Positions 19,133 through 28,774 of a stretch of 64,000 nucleotides of DNA are shown here, one piece after another. Numbering within the stretch: position 1 is the first letter of the stretch; every line of letters begins with the position of its first letter. The notes below the pieces were generated by a model. That model did no database searches. It saw nothing but the letters and a program-made list of their open reading frames with translations, and was not told the origin of the DNA. The stretch lies in the NCBI GenBank assembly GCA_947174235.1, contig CAMWID010000005.1, positions 1 through 64,000 on the forward strand, in the 5' to 3' direction. The position numbers and the translations under genes were made by a program. This DNA is from an uncultured Porphyromonadaceae bacterium (GTDB lineage: Bacteria; Bacteroidota; Bacteroidia; Bacteroidales; Muribaculaceae).

Positions 19133-20494
19133 ATGGCTAAAACCAAGAGTGTTTATTTTTGTCAATCATGTGGATATGAATCTCCCAAGTGGCTGGGTAA
19201 ATGTCCGGGATGCGGGGAATGGAACACCTTCGCGGAAGAGAAGGTAACAATATCCAAGAAATCTGATTTGAAACCGGGAAAAATAAAAACACAATGTCCG
19301 ATAAAGTTATCCGAAATTGAGGTGCTTGATGAACCGCGTGTCCGTATGCCGTCAGAGGAATTGAACAGAGTGCTTGGTGGGGGACTTGTAGCCGGGAGCC
19401 TGACATTGATAGGAGGAGAACCGGGAATAGGTAAATCCACGCTGCTGCTTCAGAACATACTTTCCATAAGAAACAAAAAGATCCTTTATATTTCCGGAGA
19501 AGAAAGCGCGGGTCAACTAAAGCTTAGGGCAGACCGTCTTGGCAAAGTCTCTGACAATACGTTGATTCTATGCGAGACAGACCTTGACAATATTTTTATT
19601 CAGATTGAGAATGTATCGCCGCAGATAGTGGTTGTGGATTCCATACAGACTATTGCCTCGGGCAAGATAGAATCGGCGGCTGGTAGTGTCAGTCAGGTCA
19701 GGGAATGTGCCGCCGCGCTGCTGAGGTATGCTAAAGAATCAGGAGTGCCTGTCATTCTGGTAGGCCATATCAACAAGGATGGGGCCATTGCAGGACCGAA
19801 AGTTCTTGAGCACATCGTGGATACAGTTCTTCAGTTTGAGGGAGACAGGCAATATTTGTACCGAATTTTGAGGTCTATAAAAAACAGGTTTGGTTCTACA
19901 TCTGAAATCGGTATATATGAAATGGTTCAAAAGGGCTTGCGGGAAGTAAAGAATCCGTCGGAAATGCTGTTGTCAGAGAATAGAGAAGATGAAATGAGCG
20001 GGATCGCCATAGGGGTGACGGTGGAAGGTGTACGTCCGTTCATGGTTGAGGTTCAGGCATTGGTCTCCAGTGCGGCATATGGCACTCCACAGCGTTCGGT
20101 TACAGGATTTGATCAACGGCGTCTGAATATGCTGCTTGCTGTTCTTGAGAAAAGAGCACGATTCAAGTTGGGTCAGAAAGACGTTTTCCTCAATATGGCC
20201 GGAGGTCTGAAGGTTGCTGATCCTGCAATAGACATGGCGGTAGTGGCTTCGATAATGTCTTCCAATTTTGATATTCCGGTATCAAGGAAAACCACTTTCA
20301 TAGGAGAGGTGGGATTGTCGGGAGAGATACGCACGGTCACAAGGATAGAGCAGCGTGTGGCGGAGGTCGAGAAATTAGGGTTTGAGACTGTCGTGATACC
20401 CAAAGGGAATCTTAAGGGTAGCAAAGATAAGTTTAAGCTGAAAATTGTGGAGGTCGGGAAAGTAGAAGAGATGCTCAGGTTTCTTTTTGAATGA
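19133..20494 (+). CDS. radA: DNA repair protein RadA
   Basis: Zn finger CQSCGYESPKWLGKCPGC, Walker A GGEPGIGKST, KNRFGSTSEIGIYEM. Confidence 0.97.
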   Translation: MAKTKSVYFCQSCGYESPKWLGKCPGCGEWNTFAEEKVTISKKSDLKPGKIKTQCPIKLSEIEVLDEPRVRMPSEELNRVLGGGLVAGSLTLIGGEPGIGKSTLLLQNILSIRNKKILYISGEESAGQLKLRADRLGKVSDNTLILCETDLDNIFIQIENVSPQIVVVDSIQTIASGKIESAAGSVSQVRECAAALLRYAKESGVPVILVGHINKDGAIAGPKVLEHIVDTVLQFEGDRQYLYRILRSIKNRFGSTSEIGIYEMVQKGLREVKNPSEMLLSENREDEMSGIAIGVTVEGVRPFMVEVQALVSSAAYGTPQRSVTGFDQRRLNMLLAVLEKRARFKLGQKDVFLNMAGGLKVADPAIDMAVVASIMSSNFDIPVSRKTTFIGEVGLSGEIRTVTRIEQRVAEVEKLGFETVVIPKGNLKGSKDKFKLKIVEVGKVEEMLRFLFE

Positions 20495-20560
20495 ACTTAT
20501 GTTGGCGTGGGAATGTTAATAAAGCAAAACTAATGAAAATTTCACTTTAGACATTCCACA

Positions 20561-21922
20561 ATGAAAACATTATCCAGTGCCATTGCTTCCGGACACAAGC
20601 TGACGAGGTGTATGGCTGCCGTCACGATCGCAGCCGGAGCCTTGTCAGCGCACGGACAGACATCAACAGTTGAACGTTCAGATTCCACGCCTGCCCAGAT
20701 CCGCCAGCGTGCGATGATAGAGTCCACGCATATGATTACGGGGGGAGATGACCAGGCGGCGAGAGATTCGCTTGAAAATCTTTTGAATATGTTCTATGTC
20801 GATCAGTTCCGGCATGCGCAGGATCCACGTGCCCCTTATTTCATGTTCCTGAGTAAGGACGGTAAACTTGCCATGGGAGTCGGCGGGGTCATAAGGATAA
20901 GGGGGTATTATGACTGGAACGGATCAATCCCTATAAATGGATTCTCTCCATATGCCATTCCGATTCCCAAGAATCCCGCCTCAATGCGTCGTCTTGCTGC
21001 AACAGGGGCTGGTACCGGATTATTTTTTACAATATTGGGCAAAAATTCGTTCCTTGGCAATTTCATGGGATTTATCCAAGGTGATTTTTCCGGCTATAAC
21101 AATTCTGATTTCAAGTTGAAGAAAGCATATTTTACAGCCGGTGACTGGACAGTGGGTTACGCCACAACCACTTTTGAGGATACACAGGCGGAACCATCCA
21201 CAATAGATGGTGCCGGTCCGAATGGGATAAATTCCCGCACAAATATCCTTGTGCGGTATATGCACAAATTCAAGAAAAATTGGACAGTGGCAGGTTCGTT
21301 TGAATTTCCGTCGAGCTCAATTGATGCAGACGGTATTCATACAAAAGCCTGCAGTGACTATCTTCCGGATGTGGCGGCATTCATGCAGTATGAATGGGCA
21401 GGAGGTGAAAGCCATGTGCGTCTTTCCGGTCTTGGCAGGGTATTGACATACCGTGATCTTGTGGCGGGCAGAAATTATAACATATTTGGCTGGGGTGCTC
21501 AATTTTCAACAGTGTTGAAGATACTGCCTCAGTTTCATATGTATGGAATAGCTTCAGTGGGGCAAGGACATGAGTCGTATACCACAGATCTTGCTTCAGG
21601 CAATTTTGATCTTATAAGTGATCCTGACAAGGAGGGTAAGCTCTATGCCCCCACAGCTGTCGGCTATGTTCTTGGCGCACAGTATTATTTCACGCCAAAG
21701 CTTTATGCGGATGTCGCGTTGTCGGAACAAAGGTATTATCCGAAAAAAAATCCCGGAGACGGGCAGTATAAGTATGGACTTTATGGCGCGTTCAATCTTT
21801 TTTGGGATATCACACCAAGATTTGAAGTCGGTATGGAATATCTTGCAGGCAAAAGGATGAATTTCAATGGCACACATGGATGTGCAGACAGAGTTACCGC
21901 GATGGTAATGTTGAGTTTTTAA
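20561..21922 (+). CDS. Outer-membrane beta-barrel porin (DcaP-like)
   Basis: Signal peptide, GVGGVIRIRGYYDWNG, beta-strand-rich repeats, C-terminal Phe (VMLSF). Confidence 0.78.
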   Translation: MKTLSSAIASGHKLTRCMAAVTIAAGALSAHGQTSTVERSDSTPAQIRQRAMIESTHMITGGDDQAARDSLENLLNMFYVDQFRHAQDPRAPYFMFLSKDGKLAMGVGGVIRIRGYYDWNGSIPINGFSPYAIPIPKNPASMRRLAATGAGTGLFFTILGKNSFLGNFMGFIQGDFSGYNNSDFKLKKAYFTAGDWTVGYATTTFEDTQAEPSTIDGAGPNGINSRTNILVRYMHKFKKNWTVAGSFEFPSSSIDADGIHTKACSDYLPDVAAFMQYEWAGGESHVRLSGLGRVLTYRDLVAGRNYNIFGWGAQFSTVLKILPQFHMYGIASVGQGHESYTTDLASGNFDLISDPDKEGKLYAPTAVGYVLGAQYYFTPKLYADVALSEQRYYPKKNPGDGQYKYGLYGAFNLFWDITPRFEVGMEYLAGKRMNFNGTHGCADRVTAMVMLSF

Positions 21923-21984
21923 TACAATGCATCCGGAGCTATAGCGTTCATCACAGTAAGCGTATAATCATTGATAGGTATTTT

Positions 21985-22010
21985 GAGGCAGAAATTTGCA
22001 TTTCTGCCTC
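21985..22010. promoter_or_regulatory. Inverted repeat (candidate operator) with the -33 box in its loop
   Basis: gaggcagaaa-tttgca-tttctgcctc; the central TTTG is the -33 element. Confidence 0.55.
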
Positions 22011-22026
22011 TATCTGTATAATTTTG
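21995..22026 (+). promoter_or_regulatory. Bacteroidota-type promoter TTTG-N20-TAATTTTG for the Fur-family gene
   Basis: TTTG 21995-21998, 20-nt spacer, TAATTTTG 22019-22026; ATG at 22056. Confidence 0.78.
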
Positions 22027-22055
22027 TGGTCGGGATAATCCTGTATCGGAAAAGT

Positions 22056-22517
22056 ATGCACAAGTACCCTTCACATAATAAAGAGGTGGAAAGATTCACA
22101 ACCTTTCTTGCTGAGAAACGACTGCGGAAGACTCCGGAGCGATTTGAGATACTTCAGAATGCCCTTGACCATAACGGGCATTTTGATGTGGACAGTCTTT
22201 ATAGGCAAATGGAGGAGAAAGGGTATCATGTCAGCCGTGCCACTATCTACAGCACGCTCGAATTGCTATGCTCCGCCGGTATAATACGCAGATTGCTGTT
22301 TGACACACATCAGGCACGCTATGAACGTGCCGGGCAGACACACAGCCATCTTGTATGCACGGAATGTGGCGAGATACGGGAGATCGATCTTGACGGTATT
22401 GACGGGGCTCTCGCCGGCATGAGGTTCCCTGGATTCGCTCCCGCTTATTTTTCCACATGTATTTACGGGATATGTGAGAACTGTAGAAAAAATATGTCGC
22501 CGGATCATAAAATATAA
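22056..22517 (+). CDS. Fur family transcriptional regulator
   Basis: RLRKTPERFEILQNAL, HVSRATIYSTLELLCSAGIIRRL, HSHLVCTECGEIREID...CIYGICENCRKN. The tracked start (TTG 21996) falls inside the promoter. Confidence 0.9.
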   Translation: MHKYPSHNKEVERFTTFLAEKRLRKTPERFEILQNALDHNGHFDVDSLYRQMEEKGYHVSRATIYSTLELLCSAGIIRRLLFDTHQARYERAGQTHSHLVCTECGEIREIDLDGIDGALAGMRFPGFAPAYFSTCIYGICENCRKNMSPDHKI

Positions 22518-22589
22518 AATAGACAGCGACGAGTGCCGTTATATAACAAAACACAATAATAACTCTAAATATTAATCTTAAATTTAACC

Positions 22590-23834
22590 ATGGCAAAAGT
22601 AAAACCATTCCGCGGAGTTCGTCCGCCTCGTGAACTTGTAGAAGAAGTTGTGTCCCGTCCGTATGACGTGTTGAACAGCGAGGAGGCTCGCAAGGAGGCT
22701 GAGGGGAATGCAAAATCCCTGTATCATATCATCAAGCCGGAAATAGATTTCGAACCCGGAACCGATGAGCATGATCCTAAAGTATATGACAAGGCTGTAG
22801 AGAATTTTAAAAAGTTTCAGGAAGAAGGATGGCTCGTGCAGGACGGTAAGGAAAATTATTACATTTATGCCCAGACTATGGAAGGAAGAACCCAATATGG
22901 CTTTGTCGTAGGCGCATGGGTAAACGATTACATGGAGGGCAGGATCAAGAAGCATGAGCTCACGCGTAGAGATAAAGAGGAAGACCGCATGAAACATGTT
23001 CGCGTGAATAACGCTAATATCGAACCTGTGTTCTTTGCTTTTCCCGATAATGAAGCCCTGGAGCAGATAATCAGAGACGTGACTGCCAAGGCTCCTGAAT
23101 ATGATTTTGTGGCACCTGATGGCTTCGGTCATACTCTATGGGTGATTGATGATGATGCTACAATTGCGAAAGTGACCGAGGAATTTGAAAAAATTCCCAA
23201 TCTATATATTGCAGACGGACACCATCGTTCTGCCGCTGCGGCTCTTGTAGGAGCGGAGAAGGCAAGAAATAATCCTGATCACAAGGGAGATGAGGAATAT
23301 AATTATTTCCTTGCGGTGGCATTCCCCGCCTCGCATCTCCGCATCATTGATTATAACCGTGTGGTGAAAGATCTGAACGGTCTTACTGAAGATGAGTTCC
23401 TTGGCAAACTGCAAGAGAATTTCGAGGTAGCGGAGCAGGGAGAAGAGATATACGCTCCCTCCGGTCTACATAATTTCTCGTTATATATTGGCGGAAAGTG
23501 GTACTCTTTGACTGCGAAACCCGGTACGTATGACGACAATGATCCCATAGGGGTTCTTGACGTGACAGTGTCATCCAACCTTATTCTGCGTGATATACTT
23601 GGTATTACGGATCTCCGTAGCGACAAAAGGATTGATTTCGTAGGCGGTATAAGGGGGTTGGGTGAACTAAAACACAGAGTTGACAGCGGAGAGATGAAGA
23701 TGGCGCTTGCGTTATATCCGGTCACCATGGATCAGCTTATCAATATAGCGGACAGCGGCAATATCATGCCTCCCAAGACCACATGGTTTGAACCTAAGCT
23801 CCGTTCAGGTCTTGTGATTCATAAGCTTGATTGA
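22590..23834 (+). CDS. DUF1015 family protein
   Basis: PFRGVRPPRELVEEVVSRPYDVLN...LYIADGHHRSAAA, DUF1015-type motifs. Confidence 0.9.
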   Translation: MAKVKPFRGVRPPRELVEEVVSRPYDVLNSEEARKEAEGNAKSLYHIIKPEIDFEPGTDEHDPKVYDKAVENFKKFQEEGWLVQDGKENYYIYAQTMEGRTQYGFVVGAWVNDYMEGRIKKHELTRRDKEEDRMKHVRVNNANIEPVFFAFPDNEALEQIIRDVTAKAPEYDFVAPDGFGHTLWVIDDDATIAKVTEEFEKIPNLYIADGHHRSAAAALVGAEKARNNPDHKGDEEYNYFLAVAFPASHLRIIDYNRVVKDLNGLTEDEFLGKLQENFEVAEQGEEIYAPSGLHNFSLYIGGKWYSLTAKPGTYDDNDPIGVLDVTVSSNLILRDILGITDLRSDKRIDFVGGIRGLGELKHRVDSGEMKMALALYPVTMDQLINIADSGNIMPPKTTWFEPKLRSGLVIHKLD

Positions 23835-23860
23835 TATATATACACATCAGATGCTCATAA

Positions 23861-23900
23861 TAAATACAGGAGGGTTCTCGTCAGAATCCTCCTGTATTTA
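23861..23900. terminator. Terminator hairpin
   Basis: taaatacaggagggttct-cgtc-agaatcctcctgtattta, one mismatch. Confidence 0.75.
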
Positions 23901-24158
23901 TATTTATTCGCGCTCCTATGATGAGTCAATGACGGTTTGTTGTCCATGTTTTATTACTGTGTTTAAACTTTATTAATTCTTGTATGTTATAAAGTAGAAT
24001 CCAGATAAGTGGCTGACTAAGTTTATTTATATGTCCATTTTAAAGCCTGTTAAGGGAATTCTTCACATATTATTTAACTTCGGATTCCGCTTATTTTATT
24101 GAATACCTGATTCTGTCGGATCTGGTATAGGGATTCTTAACCGCTAAAAAAGGAAGCT

Positions 24159-24392
24159 ATGTCAAATAATGATACACAACAAACAAATATTGGCTATATT
24201 CTGTCGATGGTATTGATTATTATCGGGGGGATAGGTTCTATTGTGGGATTATGTGCCTCAGTGGAATGGCTTATAGGTGTAGGGATTGCTTTGGTATGTA
24301 TCTCAAGCGTGTTGGCATATAATTCAATTTCTTCAGGTATGCCAGACTCTTTGTCATTACATTATGACGAAAACAAACATATTTCAAATTGA
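24159..24392 (+). CDS. Small two-TM protein, unknown function
   Basis: 77 aa, hydrophobic core; 36% of the window's spacing rules satisfied only by ORF context, no family recognised. Confidence 0.45.
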   Translation: MSNNDTQQTNIGYILSMVLIIIGGIGSIVGLCASVEWLIGVGIALVCISSVLAYNSISSGMPDSLSLHYDENKHISN

Positions 24393-24469
24393 CCATTTAA
24401 TTCACATTAAAATGTGGATTCTAAATATTTACCATTAATTTTTTAGTCAAACAGGAAAACATAACAAAA

Positions 24470-24946
24470 ATGAAAAAACTATTTTATCTGCTGTTTGTGT
24501 TGCCATTGGCATTTTTTGCTTCTTGCAACAACGATGATGATGATCTCGCCCAGGTTGATTTCGAAGTCACACTAAGTGGCGTGACTCAGGTTAATGATAA
24601 TTTTTATACAGTAGCCGGAAATACTGTCAATATTGACGGTGTATCTGTGAAATCACTTACAGATAAGGCTGCCACTGTTACAGGAGTCAGATATTATCTT
24701 GACGGCTTTCCTATCTGGGCAAGTGTGGAAGAGGGGAATTTCAGTTTTGCGTTCACTACTGAGGGTATGGAGGCAGGAAGCCATAATCTCGCTATTACAG
24801 CGACAGTGCTTCAGGTTGACAAATCTATCACAAGCGCTGCGTTGAATATTCCTATCGTGGTTGTTGAAAATACAGAGGATCTTCCTTCCGGTGCACCTGA
24901 GATAGGTACATATACTACTACACTCAGAATGAATACTACCAAATAG
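24470..24946 (+). CDS. Putative lipoprotein, unknown function
   Basis: Lipobox-like MKKLFYLLFVLPLAFFASCNNDDDD. Confidence 0.75.
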   Translation: MKKLFYLLFVLPLAFFASCNNDDDDLAQVDFEVTLSGVTQVNDNFYTVAGNTVNIDGVSVKSLTDKAATVTGVRYYLDGFPIWASVEEGNFSFAFTTEGMEAGSHNLAITATVLQVDKSITSAALNIPIVVVENTEDLPSGAPEIGTYTTTLRMNTTK

Positions 24947-24971
24947 GATAGTCCGAATCATTGTTTATATT

Positions 24972-25013
24972 GAGAACGGTCTGCTTCCATATACAGGAGC
25001 AGACCGTTTTCAT
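24972..25013. terminator. Terminator hairpin
   Basis: gaacggtctgct...agcagaccgtttt. Confidence 0.7.
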
Positions 25014-25038
25014 TTGAAGATATTTTGGTGGGATGTAT

Positions 25039-26343
25039 TCAGGTGGTTTCAGGGATATGTTTTCTTGTGATGAGAATCGATATTCCGATGCAGACAATAA
25101 GAATCTGCGGATAGAAGAGATAGCGCCATGGAGCTACGGGAGAAATGTCTGCGAGAGATGCTGCCATCAATGTTTGCGCTCCATAAGGTATAAGTGCCTG
25201 CACTATGCAGGAGCCGGTGTCAAGAAGAGATGCGCTTTTGCGGGGAGGTATTCCGTAATGTTCCGCAATTCGTTTTGCAAGAGAGCCTACAGTTATTATT
25301 GCCACAGTATTGTTCGCAGTACACAGATTGACGATTCCGACCAAGAGGGAAATGCTTAATTGTGCTCCTCTTGATGTGCGTATATTTCTTCCAAGCACTT
25401 TAAGAATAAAATCTATCCCTCCGGAATACTTTATCATGCCCAACATTCCTGCAGCCAGCAACGTCACAATAATCAGGGCTCCCACAGAGTCGATACCTTC
25501 CCCGGCAACAAAAAAAATGTCGAGTAAAGATAGGCCTTCGGCAAATCCTGCGATCATTGCAGATAATATTCCAAGAAGTAGTACTATCGTCACATTTAAG
25601 CCACATAATGCAGAGACAATTACTACAAGATATGGAATTACAAGCCACAGACTGTTTCCTGACGGTTGTTGGTTGAGTTCCAGATCGGGGGCAAAGAAAC
25701 AGTATAATGCCAGAGCTATCAACGCTGCTGGAAGTACTATGGCGATATTTGCCTTGAATTTGTCTTTCATGTTGCATCCCTGGGTACGGGTGGCAGCGAT
25801 TGTGGTGTCTGAGATGAAAGAAAGGTTGTCTCCAAAAAAGGCGCCTCCGAGAACGATAGCCACGAAGAAGGGTATGGGAGCTCCAGCTCCCTGTGCCATT
25901 TGGGCAGCGAGCGGTGTAAGAGCCACCACGGTACCTACAGACGTGCCTATTGCCATGGAGATAAAACATGTGGATATAAATAAGCCTGGCACTATCATGC
26001 TTGAAGGTAAGAATGATAACGTCAGATCAACGGTGGCTTCGACCGCGCCTGTTTTTCGGGCTATTGCCGCGAATGCACCGGCGAGGATAAATATCCAGAC
26101 CATGTAAAGTACATTTGATGATCCGGCTTCTTTCGAGAAAATTTCTATACGTTCGGAAATCGTTTTGCCACGCATGGTTATTGCCGCCCACATGGAGGCT
26201 ATAAGCAATGATACACTGATGGGCATTTTGTAGAAATCTCCACAGATCAATGACGTCAGAAGATAAACGAGTAAGAATACAATTATTGGAGATACTGCAA
26301 TTATCCCCCTGGAGTACGAAATGTCAACTTTTATGCCAGACAT
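25039..26343 (-). CDS. Na+/H+ antiporter NhaC family protein
   Basis: GTSVGTVVALTPLAAQMAQGAG, GGAFFGDNLSFISDTTIAATRTQGC. Confidence 0.88.
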   Translation of the reverse strand: MSGIKVDISYSRGIIAVSPIIVFLLVYLLTSLICGDFYKMPISVSLLIASMWAAITMRGKTISERIEIFSKEAGSSNVLYMVWIFILAGAFAAIARKTGAVEATVDLTLSFLPSSMIVPGLFISTCFISMAIGTSVGTVVALTPLAAQMAQGAGAPIPFFVAIVLGGAFFGDNLSFISDTTIAATRTQGCNMKDKFKANIAIVLPAALIALALYCFFAPDLELNQQPSGNSLWLVIPYLVVIVSALCGLNVTIVLLLGILSAMIAGFAEGLSLLDIFFVAGEGIDSVGALIIVTLLAAGMLGMIKYSGGIDFILKVLGRNIRTSRGAQLSISLLVGIVNLCTANNTVAIITVGSLAKRIAEHYGIPPRKSASLLDTGSCIVQALIPYGAQTLMAASLADISPVAPWRYLFYPQILIVCIGISILITRKHIPETT

Positions 26344-26485
26344 GAGATTGTCAATAAATTAATTGATGGGCTGCATGAGCCAATTGATTGGATTTATATG
26401 AAGGATTGTTACGGCGAAACCGAGCCATCACTTCTTATAATCAACGCGCGGTCGCGATAAAAATTACGGAGCTGTTGTCTTCCGG

Positions 26486-26537
26486 GCATAAAAAAGTCCG
26501 TCATGTCTGTATACAGACATGACGGACTTTTTTATGC
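26486..26537. terminator. Perfect 52-bp palindrome downstream of serA
   Basis: 26-bp arms with no spacer: gcataaaaaagtccgtcatgtctgta|tacagacatgacggacttttttatgc. Confidence 0.88.
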
Positions 26538-26555
26538 TGACGTAGTCAGACCTGA

Positions 26556-27473
26556 TTATTTGTTGACCTGAAATTTATTCCAGCCGTCTTTAAGATATGC
26601 GATTGATTGCTCTGCTGCGGCAACTCCGGCATTGAAATTTGCCTCAGCTGTCTGTGCTCCCATTTTCTTTGGTGTGAAGAATACGCGGGAAGCGAACAAT
26701 TTTTCAAACTCTTCAGCCATAGCCGGCTTGATATCGCTGACATATCTTAGGTCAGGACGTTCCTCAAGAGCTTTCTTGAGACCCTCTTCATCAATGACTT
26801 CCTTTCTTGCTGTGTTTACAAGTACACCGTTTTTGGGCATCTTGGTAACAAGGTCATAGCCGATGGAGTTCTTTGTCTGCGGCGTGGCAGGAATATGTAG
26901 AGATACAAAGTCGTTCTGAGAGAACAGTTCAACTACGTCATGTACAGGTGTCACACCTTCCGCTTCCATGACTTCATCAGGGACGAACACGTCAAGAGCC
27001 TGAATCTTCATGTCAAATCCTTTCGCTATTCTGGCAACATTTCTTCCGACCTGACCGAAAGCGTATATGCCAAGCGATTTCCCTTTGAGTTCGGAACCTG
27101 AAGTGCCATTATATTGGTTGCGACACATCATCACGATCATGCCGAATACAAGTTCTGCCACTGCATTGGAGTTTTGTCCGGGTGTGTTCATTACGCAGAT
27201 GCCGTGGTTTGTGGCCGCCTGCAGGTCGATATTGTCATATCCTGCGCCGGCACGTACAATTACTTTCAACTTCGGAGCGGCGTTCATCACTTCGGCATCG
27301 ATCACGTCGCTGCGTACAATAAGAGCCTCGGCGTCTTTGACAGCGTTAAGGAGATCTTCGCGTGTGCCGCGCTCAACGAGTTCAAGGTCATTGCCGGAAG
27401 CGTTGACCACATCTGCAATTGCCTTTACAGCAGCCTGGGCAAAAGGTTTCTCAGTGAAAACAAGGATTTTCAT
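26556..27473 (-). CDS. serA: D-3-phosphoglycerate dehydrogenase (NAD(P)-binding D-2-hydroxyacid dehydrogenase)
   Basis: GYDNIDLQAATNHGICVMNTPGQNSNAVAEL; next to serC. Confidence 0.9.
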   Translation of the reverse strand: MKILVFTEKPFAQAAVKAIADVVNASGNDLELVERGTREDLLNAVKDAEALIVRSDVIDAEVMNAAPKLKVIVRAGAGYDNIDLQAATNHGICVMNTPGQNSNAVAELVFGMIVMMCRNQYNGTSGSELKGKSLGIYAFGQVGRNVARIAKGFDMKIQALDVFVPDEVMEAEGVTPVHDVVELFSQNDFVSLHIPATPQTKNSIGYDLVTKMPKNGVLVNTARKEVIDEEGLKKALEERPDLRYVSDIKPAMAEEFEKLFASRVFFTPKKMGAQTAEANFNAGVAAAEQSIAYLKDGWNKFQVNK

Positions 27474-27555
27474 AAGAATATTTTTTAGGTATCGGGACTA
27501 TAATCCCGATACCGGAATTATTTTAATAAATTTTTGGAGACGTATTATGACAGAA

Positions 27556-28626
27556 TCAATGGTTTGCCTCAAACTCTTTCATGGCAGCCACGAGAGCCTG
27601 AACGCTTTCCATAGGAAGAGCATTGTAGAGCGATGCGCGGAAGCCGCCTACATCACGGTGTCCTTTGATACCCATCATCCCTTTTGCGGTGGCAAATTCA
27701 ATGAAGTCTTTCTCCAGTTCCTGATATTCAGGCTTCATAACGAAGCAAACGTTCATGATGGAACGGTCTTCATGGTTGGGCACCGTAGCCACGAACATCT
27801 TGCTGCTGTCAATTGCATTGTATAACGTCTCGGCTTTGGCAAGGTCCATTTTTTCAATTTCACGGATACCGCCAAGTTGTTTGTAATATTTCAAAGTCTG
27901 GAGCGCGGAGAAGATCGGCAATACCGGGGGAGTATTGAACATGGACCCCTTCTTTACGTGGGTGCGGTAATCAAGCATTGTAGGCAACACACGGTCAACG
28001 TGACCGAGAGCGTCATCCTTTACAATAACGAAAGTCACACCTGAGGGTGCGAGGTTCTTTTGCGCCCCGCCATATATGAGGTCATATTTTGAAATGTCGA
28101 CCGGACGGCTGAATATGTCGGAACTCATGTCGCAAATCATGCGGACGTTCACATCCGGATCCTTGCGTATTTCTGTGCCGTAGATAGTGTTGTTCGAAGT
28201 GTAATGGAAATAATCCACATCACCGGGTACTACAAAATCTTTCGGAATGTAGTTATAATTTTTGTCTTTGGACGAAGCCACTACGTCAATGTCTCCAAAA
28301 AGCTTGGCTTCTTTTATGGCTTTGCTTGCCCATACACCGGTATCAAGATATGCAGCTTTTTTTGCAAGCATGTTCATGGGAACCATTGCAAATTGAAGGC
28401 TTGCGCCGCCACCGAGGAACAACACGCTGTAACCCTCGGGAATTTCAAGGAGCTCTTTGAACAGGGCGACAGCCTCGTCCATCACAGCCTGAAACTGTTT
28501 GCTTCTATGAGAAATCTCAAGAATTGAGAGACCCATATCGGCAAAATTGTGTACTGCCTTGGCAGTTTCTTCAATAGTATACTGGCTCATGATGCTCGGG
28601 CCTGCATAGAAATTGTGCTTTTTCAT
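27556..28626 (-). CDS. serC: Phosphoserine aminotransferase
   Basis: [58 protein letters not shown]. Confidence 0.96.
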   Translation of the reverse strand: MKKHNFYAGPSIMSQYTIEETAKAVHNFADMGLSILEISHRSKQFQAVMDEAVALFKELLEIPEGYSVLFLGGGASLQFAMVPMNMLAKKAAYLDTGVWASKAIKEAKLFGDIDVVASSKDKNYNYIPKDFVVPGDVDYFHYTSNNTIYGTEIRKDPDVNVRMICDMSSDIFSRPVDISKYDLIYGGAQKNLAPSGVTFVIVKDDALGHVDRVLPTMLDYRTHVKKGSMFNTPPVLPIFSALQTLKYYKQLGGIREIEKMDLAKAETLYNAIDSSKMFVATVPNHEDRSIMNVCFVMKPEYQELEKDFIEFATAKGMMGIKGHRDVGGFRASLYNALPMESVQALVAAMKEFEANH

Positions 28627-28774
28627 GTGATTTAAAGTTTTAGTATTGGAATACGTGGCAAATTTAATTGATTTATCTTGTATGACAAAATAAATCAGAA
28701 AAAATATTAGAAAAAAGAAATACTGTCATAATAGAGCCTTGACACTCCGGGTGCGATAGAAATAAGAGGAGGGT

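Noticed and set aside
25310-26107. 265-aa plus-strand ORF
   Set aside because: Shadow ORF opposite the NhaC-type antiporter; composition (Pro/Ala/Ile low complexity) reflects the antisense of TM codons.
26344-26485. Riboswitch-like leader upstream of the NhaC-family gene
   Set aside because: No recognisable aptamer core or terminator/antiterminator pairing could be supported by eye.
27488-27513. ggtatcggga...tcccgatacc hairpin between serC and serA as a terminator
   Set aside because: Stem is real (10 bp) but no U-run follows in the direction of transcription; the genes are probably co-transcribed.
27067-27825. 252-aa plus-strand ORF spanning the serA-serC junction
   Set aside because: Antisense to two well-supported conserved genes; no recognisable domain.
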